DNA of 64,000 bases, taken from NCBI RefSeq assembly GCF_000186865.1, contig NW_008705562.1:1610210-1674209 (forward strand). The letters run 5' to 3'. Origin of the DNA: Aureococcus anophagefferens (Eukaryota > Sar > Pelagophyceae > Pelagomonadales > Pelagomonadaceae). The notes under the pieces are model-generated. The model was not told the origin of the DNA. It did not search any database and worked only from the letters and a program-made list of their open reading frames with translations. Within the stretch, counting starts at the first letter, position 1. Each line of letters begins with the position of its first letter. Of this stretch, positions 38,713-47,121 are shown piece after piece. The position numbers and the translations under genes were made by a program.

Positions 38713-40497
38713 CTACTCGGCGCCGTAGGCGGCGTAGGCGCCGTAGGAGTCGAGGAGCTCCGACGCGGCCTGCTTCTTGGCCGGCGGCGCCTCCGCGGGG
38801 GCCGCCGCGGGCGCCGGCGCCGCGGGCTTCCGCTTCCGCTTCGGCGCGGGCGCGAGGGGCGCGGCCTCGACGTCGGCGCGCGTGCGCCAGCGCGCGTAGG
38901 CCTTGGCGATCTTGAGCAGGTCGCCGGCGTCGTCGCAGAGGTCGTTGGCGCAGGCCCGGTACTGCGCCCAGAGGTCGCCGCGGTCCGCGAGCGGCACCGC
39001 GCTGTCGTCCGCGAGCGCGGCCTCGTAGACGGCGGCGACGGCGCCGTAGACGTTGCCGTGCGTGTCGTCGGCGAGGCGGCTCGCCTCGACCTGGGCCTTG
39101 GCGTGCCAGAGCTGCGCGTTGCCCGGCGACGCGGCGACGGCCGCGTCGAGCTCCGCGCGCGCGCGGTCGAGGTCGCCCCGGACGACGCCGTGGTAGCGCG
39201 CCGCGTGGGCGCGGACGACGTCCGGCGACGCGCCGTCGGCGAGCGCGCGCGCGTAGACCGCGTCGACGCGGTCCGCGCCGCCCGCGCGGCGCTCGAAGTT
39301 CGCGAGGAGCAGCGCGCCCGCGGCCCGGGCCTCGGGCGTCGACGTCGCGGCGTAGACGGCCTCGTGGACGCTCCGCGCGTCGTCGGGCCGGCCCGCGGAC
39401 TCGAGGAGCATGGCCAAAACGCCGAGGACGTCGGGCCGCCGCGGGAGGAACACCGTCGCCGCGCGCGTCGCGACGGCGAGCGCGTCCGTCGCGCCGCAGT
39501 GCGTGCGCGCCCAGGACACGTAGCGGATCCAGAACTCGGAGTAGAGCGCGCAGGGCACGAGGCAGCGCTCGAAGAGGCCCCGGACCTTGGCGACGTGCGC
39601 GGCCTCGTCGCCGCCCGCGGGCGGGTTCTGGGCCTCGAGCGTGAGGTAGTCGCGCCAGTTGTTGAGCTGGGCGTCGTCGAGAGGCTTGACGTGGAAGTAC
39701 CAGCGGCGCACGCCCGCCTCGTAGTGCTGGCGCTGGAGCCGGCCGTTGATGAGGTCGTTCTTCACCTTCTCCGCCTCCGTGAGCAGCTGCTCCATCTGCC
39801 GCTGCTCCTGGAGCTCCTTCATGCCCGCGACGCGGCCGCTCGACGACGCCTCGATGTCCTCGGCGGCGGACGTGCCCGTCTTCTTCGCGACGTTGTAGCG
39901 CTCGAGGAGCTCGAGGCGCTCCGCGTCGGAGCAGATCTCGTTGCACCGGTAGGACTTGCAGAGCATCTTGAGCCGCTTCCAGAGCTCGTCCGTGCGGCCG
40001 CTCGTGTCCACGCGCAGCATGTTGCGGAACACGGTGCAGACGCTCTCCGGGTCGCCGCGGTCCGCCTCGAACTCCATGAACGCGTCCCACAACCCCGCGG
40101 CCGCGCTGTCGTGGCCGACCATCTCCGTCGCGCGGACGTAGGCCGCGCGCAGCTGGTCGCTCGCCTGGCCCGCCGTCGTCGCCTTGACGTGGGCCGTGTA
40201 GGCCTTCCAGAGCTCGACGCTCAGGGGCACGGCCTCGAGCGCGCGCGCGTAGACCTCCGCCGCGCCGCCGTCGGACGCGTCGACCGCGCCGGCCTCGCCG
40301 AGCTTCTGCTTCAGCTCGGCGTACTTGCACCAGTACCCGAAGCAGAGCGGGAACTTGGCCAGGAACGCCTCGAAGGTCGACGCGACGCGCTCGGGGTGCG
40401 CGACGGACGTCTCCTCGACGACGGCCAGCAACTTGCTCCAGGCGCCGAAGTCCGCGGCGTCCTCCTCGACCCGCGCGGCGAGCGCGTCGTAGTCCAT
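38713..40497 (-). CDS. PRP39: PRP39, U1 snRNP HAT-repeat splicing factor
   Basis: The 594-residue single-exon protein is made of half-a-TPR (HAT) repeats. FGAWSKLLAVVEE then FPLCFGYWCKYAELK, VPLSVELWKAYTAHVK, AGLWDAFMEFE and LYSEFWIRYVSWARTH all show the W-x-x-Y/F pattern at the expected spacing. The linker RPRQ-like segment RRWYFHVKPLDDAQLNNWRDYL is typical of Prp39. In yeast and animals Prp39 is a U1 snRNP component needed for 5' splice-site recognition. This is of interest in a genome where introns often use GC donors. The C-terminus is a Lys/Ala/Pro tail, perhaps a nuclear localisation signal (PKRKRKP). ATG 40497 precedes MDYDALAARVEED; no better start lies upstream. Confidence 0.92.
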   Translation of the reverse strand: MDYDALAARVEEDAADFGAWSKLLAVVEETSVAHPERVASTFEAFLAKFPLCFGYWCKYAELKQKLGEAGAVDASDGGAAEVYARALEAVPLSVELWKAYTAHVKATTAGQASDQLRAAYVRATEMVGHDSAAAGLWDAFMEFEADRGDPESVCTVFRNMLRVDTSGRTDELWKRLKMLCKSYRCNEICSDAERLELLERYNVAKKTGTSAAEDIEASSSGRVAGMKELQEQRQMEQLLTEAEKVKNDLINGRLQRQHYEAGVRRWYFHVKPLDDAQLNNWRDYLTLEAQNPPAGGDEAAHVAKVRGLFERCLVPCALYSEFWIRYVSWARTHCGATDALAVATRAATVFLPRRPDVLGVLAMLLESAGRPDDARSVHEAVYAATSTPEARAAGALLLANFERRAGGADRVDAVYARALADGASPDVVRAHAARYHGVVRGDLDRARAELDAAVAASPGNAQLWHAKAQVEASRLADDTHGNVYGAVAAVYEAALADDSAVPLADRGDLWAQYRACANDLCDDAGDLLKIAKAYARWRTRADVEAAPLAPAPKRKRKPAAPAPAAAPAEAPPAKKQAASELLDSYGAYAAYGAE

Positions 40498-40800
40498 GGC
40501 GGCGGCGGGAGAAGGGGCGCGGCGCGGGGCGCGGGCGCGGGTTCAGCGCGGCGACCTTGATCGACTCGCGGCGCCGGCAGCGAGTGCCGTGTCGGCGGAG
40601 GCCGATCTTGCCGTCGGCTTTCCGGAGCTTGCCCTACGGCATAGCTGATGGCAATTGCCTTTAGCCTCTTCGGCCGCCCCCGCACGGCGCTAGCGGTCAG
40701 CTGTGACGCCACTAAACGCTGAGAACGACGCCACTAAACGCTGAGAACGTACTGGCAGCCGCATCACTCGACGCACACGCAAAAACACGCAAAACACGCG
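40498..40800. other. Intergenic region with a 22 bp tandem duplication
   Basis: This divergent region between PRP39 and the next gene includes two exact tandem copies of GACGCCACTAAACGCTGAGA (22 bp unit with AC at its end) at 40705-40748, just upstream of the plus-strand gene. No gene is seen. Confidence 0.6.
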
Positions 40801-41907
40801 ATGAAGACCTTCCTCTTCCTCGGGCTCGGCCTCTGGCCGGTGCTGCGCTTCGTCCTGCACCTGTTCGACCGAAAGCTCGCGACGACGAAAAGGGTGGATC
40901 TGCGGCCCTTCGAGCGCGTCGTGCTGCCGCTCTGGCTCGAGACCTTCGCCCTCAACGAGAGCCGCGGCGAGTTCCGCTTCCGCCCGGCGCAGCAGTTCGG
41001 CTCGCTCTACGGCGTCGTCGACGCCGCGCACCTGCTCGCGTCCGTGGGCCGGCTGGGAGACCTGACGGACGCGCGGCGGGACGCGTGGAAGGCGGAGATC
41101 GACTCCTACCAGGTCGACGGCGGCGACTACGCCGTGTCGAGCGGCGCGCCCGGCTGGCAGCCCTGGCACTCGTCCGCGTCCGCCGCCGCGGCGCTCGCGC
41201 TCCTGGACCGGAGGCCCGGCGCGCCGACGGACCGCTGCCAACAGTTGGCCGCCGGCGGCGCCGAGGCCTGGCGCGCGGAGATGGACCCGCTCTACGACGA
41301 CGCGTGCTACTCGGACAAGCTCGGCGGCAACAACATCCACCGGTGCGGCCAGCGCATCGGCTCGTGCGCCGCCATCCTCGGCTACGCGGACGCGTCGCAG
41401 CCCTTCCTCGCCTGGTGGCGGAACTGGCTCGTCGAGAAGACGGACGCGGCGACGGGCGTGCTCTGCCCCGCGCACATCCCGCGGATCCAGTGCGTCGGCG
41501 GCGCGATGCCGACGCGGGGCGTGGAACTCGGCTTCTCGAACGCGAGCCAGCCCTTCGCGCGCGAGGTCCTCGACCTGACGCTGGGCCTCCAGACGAGCCA
41601 GGGCGCCTGGTCCGACGGCGCGGCGGACCAGCTCGGCTCGCTCACGCTCGACGGCGTCGTCCAGATGACGCGCGCCGCGGCCCAGCTCGGCGGCGCCTAC
41701 CGCTGGGACGACGCGCGCGCGGCCTGCCGCAGGACCCTCGAGCTGTCGGCGAAGCGGCTCAACGACGCGCGCTTCGTCATGGCCAACTTCGGCGCGACGT
41801 CGCACGACCTGCCGAACGTCGTCGCCGCCGCGGCCGAGTGCGCGCGCGCGTTCCCCGCGGACGTCAAGACGGACCGGCCCTGGACCTGCTGCGCGCGCTA
41901 CGTGTGA
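40801..41907 (+). CDS. Unknown membrane-anchored protein, probable alpha/alpha toroid
   Basis: The 368-residue protein starts with a hydrophobic segment (MKTFLFLGLGLWPVLRFVLHLF), a signal anchor or signal peptide. The rest has repeated helical pairs with conserved Gly/Trp turns: SLYGVVDAAHLLASVGRLGD, PGWQPWHSSASAAAALALL, GQRIGSCAAILGYADAS, FLAWWRNWLVEKTDAATGV, LTLGLQTSQGAWSDGAADQ, and LGSLTLDGVVQMTRAAAQLG. This looks like the alpha/alpha toroid of glycosidases or terpenoid-cyclase-like proteins, but I cannot assign a family or catalytic residues. Its location is probably secretory. The ATG follows an ACACGC-rich leader, and a TG-rich stretch follows the stop (41910-41930). Confidence 0.65.
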   Translation: MKTFLFLGLGLWPVLRFVLHLFDRKLATTKRVDLRPFERVVLPLWLETFALNESRGEFRFRPAQQFGSLYGVVDAAHLLASVGRLGDLTDARRDAWKAEIDSYQVDGGDYAVSSGAPGWQPWHSSASAAAALALLDRRPGAPTDRCQQLAAGGAEAWRAEMDPLYDDACYSDKLGGNNIHRCGQRIGSCAAILGYADASQPFLAWWRNWLVEKTDAATGVLCPAHIPRIQCVGGAMPTRGVELGFSNASQPFAREVLDLTLGLQTSQGAWSDGAADQLGSLTLDGVVQMTRAAAQLGGAYRWDDARAACRRTLELSAKRLNDARFVMANFGATSHDLPNVVAAAAECARAFPADVKTDRPWTCCARYV

Positions 41908-42220
41908 ATGTGTGTGTGTCTGTGTGTATTTATTGTGGCTGTTGGCTTGCGAGGGCGTCGCCGTCCGTTGCTTGCCGCTAACGCCGCACCGAGCCGCTAG
42001 ACCGGAGCCAAGTCCGGAGAAGTCCGGAAGGCCTTCCGGAGCCGCGCAGATGAGCCGCGCCATCTGCGCCGCCTCATGGTGCACTTCACGATGCCGTGAA
42101 ATCAGTCGAGGAACTCGCGAGCTCGGTCGAGCTGTGGATCCTGTGCGCCGGCCGCTGCGCTGCGCGTCCTGAGTCGAGCTGCGTGGATCCTGTGCCACCG
42201 GCAGTCCGCAGCCGCCCGCC
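41908..42220. other. Intergenic region with partial duplication
   Basis: It begins with a TG-rich microsatellite and TATTTAT, perhaps part of a 3' end signal. Near 42125 and 42173 there are two related stretches ending GTGGATCCTGTGC, each following TCGAGCTG, a decayed duplication. No gene is seen. Confidence 0.4.
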
Positions 42221-43404
42221 ATGCCGCCATCGCTGCTGCTGCTGCTGGCGACCGCCGCCGCCCTCACTGCGCCGACGTCCCGGCGCTGGACCTGGGCGCA
42301 CAGCGGCGGCGGGCCCGTGGACATCCACTACACGGCCTGCGGCCCCGCCGACGCGCGCTCCTGCGTCGTCTTCGCGCCGGGCTTCGGCGCCGGCAGCTTC
42401 CAGTTCGAGGAAGTCGCGTCGCTCGTCGCGGACCGCGGGCACGCGGTCTACTGCATGGACTGGTTCGGGCAGGGCAAATCGTGGCCCGACGAGGCGCGCG
42501 CCGGCGCGCGCTTCGGCATCGAGAGCTGGGCGCGCCAATTGACGGACTTCCTCGCGTCGGAAGAGCTCGCGCGCCACGGCGCCGTCTTCGTCGCCGGCAA
42601 CTCCGTCGGCGGGCTGACGGCGGCCGTCGCGGCGGCGCGCGGCGAGGCCCGCGTCGACGGCCTCGTGCTGCTGAACCCGACGCCGTTCTGGTCCTTCTGG
42701 GGGCCCGGCGGGTCGCCGTTCTGGGACGGCGCGCTCCCCGCGCCGGGGCCGCTCCGCGCGTTCGCCGCGGCGTGGTTCGACGCGCTCCGGAGCCCCGCCG
42801 TCGTGCGCTCGCTGCTGTCCGAGGTCTACGCGACGAAGGACGCCTGCGACGAGGCGCTCGCGGCGCAGATCTGCGACGCCGCGTCGCACCCCGTCGGGCC
42901 CGACGCCTTCGCGAGCATCCTCTTCAGCGGGCGGTCGCGGCTCGAGTTCGCCGACGCGCTCGAGGCGCTCGCGGGGCAGCGGGACCTGCGCCTCGCGCTC
43001 ATCTACGGCAAGGAGGACCCCTGGATCCAGCCCGTCTGGGGCCAGCGCGCCGCGCGGCGCCTCGCGCGCGCCGGCGCCGCCTTCGACTACGTTGAGTGCT
43101 CGCCGAGCGGCCACTGCCCGCACCACGAGACGCCGCGCGCCGTCGACGCCAGCGTCCCGCGGCCGGGACGACTTTCGAGAGCTTCTGACCGGGAAAACGA
43201 TGGAAAAATGGTCACCGACGCGCTTGGTAGGTCGACGCCGCCCTCGGCCACCTCCTCGGCGCCTGGACCGGGGAGGCTTCGCCGCCGCCGCTGCCGGCGG
43301 AGCCCGTCGTCGAGCGGGACGGGCGCCGCGTCTCCGTGGCCGCGTGCGACGGCGAGCCCCGGGGCCTCGTTGAGCGCGTCGCCGCGCTCGCGAGTAATAT
43401 CTAG
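42221..43404 (+). CDS. Pheophytinase/chlorophyll-dephytylase-like alpha/beta hydrolase (two exons)
   Basis: Exons 42221-43141 and 43231-43404 give 364 residues. The N-terminus MPPSLLLLLATAAALTAPTS looks like a signal peptide, possibly the first part of a plastid presequence. The hydrolase core has VVFAPGFGAGSFQFEE (oxyanion loop), VYCMDWFGQGKS, the nucleophile elbow FVAGNSVGGLTAA (Ser about residue 128), and GLVLLNPTPFWSF. The LLNxTPFW stretch after the elbow is characteristic of pheophytinase and chlorophyll dephytylase, which remove phytol from pheophytin or chlorophyll in plastids. A loop with GKEDPW carries the probable Asp and SPSGHCPHHE the His. Splicing an introner near the C-terminus gives ETPRA joined to VDAALGHLLGAW. 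The function is a family inference; related hydrolases exist. Confidence 0.82.
43142..43230 (+). mobile_element. Introner, family A, 89 bp GT-AG intron in the hydrolase gene
   Basis: An exact 9 bp duplication (GTCGACGCC) flanks the insert AGCGTCCCGCGGCCGGGACG ... CGCTTGGTAG. The GT donor is the start of the first copy; the AG is the element end. It is very similar to the copy at 57595-57683, including CTTTCGAGAGCTTCTGACCG and a near-identical GGGAAAACGA stretch, and also inserted in a GTCGACG target. Confidence 0.93.
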
Positions 43405-44448
43405 ATGTTAGAGGCGGCGGGCTTTCGCGGCCGCGGCAGCTGCTGGAAGCAAGCTCGGGGCGAGGCGAAAGATCCACCGCTACGTCGCGCTCGCCTGCGG
43501 AAGGGAGGAGGGATGTTTCTTCCGAAGACCCACCGGGCGCGGCATGGGAAGAGCCTGCCCAGCTTGAAGGCGCAACTCCGCTGGTTGCGCCATGAAGCAA
43601 TTTTCACTCTCGCAGAACACGTAATACCCAACTCGCGCACGGTGGAAGTGGCGCGGTAAGGCTCTAGCGTCTGCCCCGACTCTCTCGCCCGCGTCGCATC
43701 GGGACGCCGGGGACTCGCCGGAGCTCCGCGCGCGGCGGCGACGGGCCCGACGCGACGGCGGCGGCGGCCTGCGGGGGAGGGCGGTCGCCGTCGGCCGCGG
43801 CGGCGCGCGGCGGCGCGCGCGCGAGACGGTCCCTCACGGGGCAGGTCGTCTCCACCGTTGCTCTCGGATGTAAATTACCCATTTGAATGCGTTGCTCACC
43901 GGGGTATCGCGCGCGGGCGCGTCCGGACGCCGCGCGCGCACCCGGCCGCCGGAGCGGCGCCGCCGCGGGGCCTGCGCGGGGCGTCCGAGGTCGAAGGCGG
44001 AGCGGCGGCGCGCGCGGCGGCCGCGCGCGACGAGGGGCGGGGGACTCGGAAGAATCAGTATCTACACCACTGGGTTGAAGGGTCCATTCAGAGACTCTAG
44101 TCCAATAATTCTTCAGCTTTCTCGTCATCGTCCCGGGGGTGTGTGTGTCCTCGGTAAAGTTAACCAAGCACTGCTTTTGTCGACAGGGTGGATGTTCAGT
44201 CGGGTAAACAGTGGAGTCGTCATAGGACGGCGCGCGGCGCGGGAAGACACGGCGACGGACGCGGCGGACGCGCGGGCTGGGTTCGGCGGTGGCGCGCGAG
44301 GTCTTGCTGGGCGAGCAGCGACGCAGTGGCTGAAGAGCGAGTGATCGCTTCACTCGAGCGGCATCATCGTCCTGCCCGCCCCGGCCCCGGCGCCGGCGCG
44401 CCTGGACCTGGGGGCAGCCGCGGTGCGTCGACGCCGTGCACCGCCGCC
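43405..44448. other. Gene-poor stretch with a perfect stem-loop
   Basis: About 1 kb has no gene I can support. Open frames on both strands (for example 43664-44353 minus) lack domains and mix low-complexity Arg/Pro sequence. A perfect 8 bp stem with a 7-base loop lies at 43569-43591 (GGCGCAAC, TCCGCTG, GTTGCGCC). AT-richer sequence at 44070-44220 contains TTTTGTCGACAG, which resembles a splice acceptor, so a leader exon of the ankyrin gene is possible. An element GGGGCAGCC is at 44411-44419. Confidence 0.4.
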
Positions 44449-44940
44449 ATGCGGAGCGACAGCAGCATCGGGAACCACATCGAGGAGCTGGCCCTGCCCG
44501 AGCCCGGCTCGAGCTGCTGGCTCGCCTGCTGCCTCAGCGACTTCCAGGGCAGCGGGCGGACGCCCGCGGGCGAGGAGTGGAACCGCGCGCTGTCCCTGAT
44601 CCCCATCAAGGACAAGGACACGGAGATCCTCTTCAGGTCCCGCATGGCGGCGCTGAAGCAGGCGGGCCTCGCGGAGAGCGAGGACGCCAAGGGGCGCACG
44701 CTCCTCTGGCACGCGGCGTACTACAACGACAGCGCCGCGGCGATCGTCATCACGAAGCTGCTCCCCCACACGCAGCTCATCCTCGAGCCCGACAACGTCT
44801 ACGTCAAGAGCCCCCTCCAGCTCTCGAAGATGCACCGGAACCTCGACGTCTTCGACGTCTTCCGGGAGCACGTGAACCAGCGGGACCTCGACGAGCACTG
44901 GCACCACAAAAACGAGAAGGACACGCTGCTCGAGAGGTGA
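44449..44940 (+). CDS. Small ankyrin-repeat protein
   Basis: ATG 44449 in a perfect GCCGCCATG context starts a 163-residue protein; the frame is open further upstream but that part is low-complexity. After an N-terminal Cys-containing region (SSCWLACCLSDFQ), residues of about 85-140 form ankyrin-like repeats: DAKGRTLLWHAAYYNDSAAA then KSPLQLSKMHRNLDVFDVF. These helix-turn-helix pairs serve protein binding. The tail HWHHKNEKDTLLER is polar. No signal peptide or membrane helix is present. The partner is unknown. It converges with the coiled-coil gene (34 bp between stops). Confidence 0.75.
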   Translation: MRSDSSIGNHIEELALPEPGSSCWLACCLSDFQGSGRTPAGEEWNRALSLIPIKDKDTEILFRSRMAALKQAGLAESEDAKGRTLLWHAAYYNDSAAAIVITKLLPHTQLILEPDNVYVKSPLQLSKMHRNLDVFDVFREHVNQRDLDEHWHHKNEKDTLLER

Positions 44941-44974
44941 GGCCGCGGCATTCGTAACGCGGCCCGGGCGGCGC

Positions 44975-45825
44975 CTAGAGGGGCCGGCTCGCGAAGACGG
45001 CCTCCCGGACCTGGTGGGAGAGGTCGCGGTAGCTGTCCATGATCGCGCGGCGCTCGTTCATGTGGGCCTCGTGCTTGTCGCGCCACGCCTCCATGGCCGC
45101 GCGGTGGCCCTCCATGTTCGCCTGGTGCTCCATGAGCTTCGCGTGCCGCTCCTCGGGCGGGAGCTCGCGGAGCTTGCTCTTCGCGCGGTCGACGGCGTCG
45201 CGCGCGCGCGGCGCGAGCTCCTCGGGCAGGCCGAGCTCGTCGGGGTCGCGGTTCGCGAGCCGCTCGTCGCGCTCGCGGCGCATCTCCGCGACGCGCTCCT
45301 CGGGCGACATGTCGCGGAGCCTGTCGAGGCGCTCGCGCGACGCGGCCATCATCGCCTCGCGCTCCGCCTTGTCCATGGGCGGCCGGCGGTCCTTCGGCGG
45401 CCCCCGCCCCCGGGCCATGTCGAGCTCCAGGAGGTCCTCGGGCGCCAGCGACGCCTCGTCGTCGTCGCCGCCGGGGTGGAGGCCCTCGACGCGCGGCGGC
45501 CGCGGCGGCCTCACGTCCGCGTCGCTCGCGAGGAGCGCCGCCTCCCGCGCCTTGAGGTCGCCGATGGCCGCCGTCAGCTCCGACGTGTCCGCCTTGGCCT
45601 GGGCGGCCATGTCGAGCAGCCTGCGGCGGGGACGCGCGTACGGGTCTTCGGTCCGTCGGCTCCCGGGCGGACGCACCGATCGTATTTCTCGAGGCGCGCG
45701 GCCGGGCCGCCGTCGCGCCGCTCGTCGCCGCCCCGCGACCGCCCGCTCCGCTGCGACCGCGGCTTCTTCTTCTTCTGCGCGCCAGCGACCCCCAGCAGCG
45801 CGACGGCGACGAGCGCATATCTCAT
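44975..45825 (-). CDS. Secreted/ER helical coiled-coil protein (two exons)
   Basis: Exons 45825-45677 and 45620-44975 encode 264 residues. The first exon carries a clear signal peptide (MRYALVAVALLGVAGA) followed by a Lys/Arg stretch; the second is almost all helix, rich in Glu, Arg, Met and Ala (EREAMMAASRERLDRLRDM, MEHQANMEGHRAAMEAWRDK). Splicing gives ARLEKYDRLLDMAAQAKAD, a continuous amphipathic helix, which supports the junction. Without splicing, two different frames would start at 45825 and 45676. The function is unknown; it may be a lumenal scaffold or a wall-associated protein. Upstream, on the gene strand, is AGGCTGCCCCAACTTTGG (reverse of 45842-45859), a motif shared with other promoters here. 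Confidence 0.78.
45621..45676 (-). mobile_element. Short 56 bp GT-AG intron, introner-like
   Basis: The donor is GTGCGTCCG and the acceptor CCGCCGCAG; it splices at phase 2 to restore KYDRLLDMAAQ. Size equals the intron at 23060-23115. A clear duplication is not present, so introner origin is only possible. Confidence 0.6.
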
Positions 45826-45880
45826 GCCTTCTCCCTGCTTGCCAAAGTTGGGGCAGCCTCCCGCGCCGTCGACGTCGCCC

Positions 45881-46561
45881 TTACGCCGCGCCGTCGCGCC
45901 CCCGCGAGGCGCCGAAGAGGTCGCGGGGCGCGGGCCCGCGGGGCCCGCGCGACGGCGCCGCGCCGACGCTCGCGAGGAAGAACGCGCGCGGCGGCGGCGG
46001 CGCCGCGCGGTCGCCGCCGGGGGCGTAGCCCGCGTGGGAGAAGAGGGGGCTCGACCGGGCCCAGTGGCCGTCGTCGGGGCTCGGCGGCGGCCCCGCCGAC
46101 GCCGCGGACCGCGGCGCCGTCCGCGCGATCGCCGCGGCGGCGTCGTTGACGAGGTCGCGGCTCCGCGACGGCGCGCGCGCGCCGCCCCGGACGAGGGCGT
46201 CGACGTCGAGGTCGGGGACGGCGCCGTTGATGCAGTCGATCTCGCCCGCCGTCGAGTACAGCGACGGCGGCAGCAGGTCGATGACCGCGTCCTCGTCGAG
46301 CGGCGCCGGCGCGGGCGTCGCCGCGCGCGCGTCCCGCCGCGTGGACCGGCTCGGCGTCGCGGCGAGGATGCGCCGCTGCCGCCGCTGCGCCGTGCCGATG
46401 CGTTCGCCCGTGGCCGCGACGGTGATCTCGCCCGTGAGGCGCACGGCGTCCTCGATCTCCGCCGACGACGCCCGCAGCTCCGGGGGGAGGCTGTCCATGA
46501 CGTGCTTCATCGACTCCGCCCGCTTCCGGATCATGCGCGACGACCCGCCGGCCCGGCGCAT
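45881..46561 (-). CDS. Unknown protein, basic helical N-terminus and Pro/Ala-rich tail
   Basis: I do not recognise this 226-residue protein. Its first 65 residues look like a helical module (RMIRKRAESMKHVMDSLPPE, SSAEIEDAVRLTGEITVAAT). The rest is rich in Arg, Ala and Pro with DEDAVIDLLPPSLYSTAGEI as the most conserved-looking stretch. No signal peptide or membrane helix is seen. ATG 46561 is the first in frame. GTTCAA (46626-46631) and TTGAAC (46654-46659) lie upstream, as for other genes in this window. Confidence 0.55.
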   Translation of the reverse strand: MRRAGGSSRMIRKRAESMKHVMDSLPPELRASSAEIEDAVRLTGEITVAATGERIGTAQRRQRRILAATPSRSTRRDARAATPAPAPLDEDAVIDLLPPSLYSTAGEIDCINGAVPDLDVDALVRGGARAPSRSRDLVNDAAAAIARTAPRSAASAGPPPSPDDGHWARSSPLFSHAGYAPGGDRAAPPPPRAFFLASVGAAPSRGPRGPAPRDLFGASRGRDGAA

Positions 46562-47121
46562 GGTGCCTCGAGCGGGGGGCGGCGGGCAGCGGCGCGGCGG
46601 TCGGAGGAATGCCGCGCTAAAGTGAGTTCAACAACCTACTTGTAAATGCATCGTTGAACATTTGTGTGCATCAAAAACGCGCGTAATACCAAGGGCAGGC
46701 CAAGACCGCAGCCAGCCGCCGGGGGTCGACCCAGCCAGCCAGCCAGGGACGTCCGGTCCACGAAACGACCCCTCGCTACAACCTCTACAACGCGCGCCTA
46801 CGGCGCGCCGCGCCGTCCTGGGGCGGCTGCGGCGACCGGCTGGCCGCCGGCCACGCGCGTCGGCGCTCGCGCTTCCGTCACCCCCGGCGGCCACTCCGGG
46901 CGCCTAACTAGATTTTGACATGATTCCCGCGCGAAAATCGCAAGATTTGCACATGCAACGTCTACATTGAAGAAATGGGTGGCTCTCATTGGCCAGCCAG
47001 CCAGCCAGCCAACATCTACCTCACGGTCAGCCAAACCGGGTCCCGGCGGAGGGTTGTTATCGTGGACTGCCCTAGGTAATACCTCATCGAGAAGGCTGAC
47101 GGCCCAGTGGCCTCGGAGCCA
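46562..47121. promoter_or_regulatory. Divergent intergenic region with CCAG repeats
   Basis: There is no supported gene in 560 bp. The region contains two short CCAG/CAGC repeat runs (CCCAGCCAGCCAGCCAGGG near 46730 and GGCCAGCCAGCCAGCCAGCC near 46991) and TTGAAC motifs. It must hold the promoters of both flanking genes. Confidence 0.4.

Noticed and set aside
43664..44353. 229-residue minus-strand protein
   Set aside because: It switches between low-complexity Arg/Pro and unrelated AT-rich sequence without any domain; no intron model improves it.
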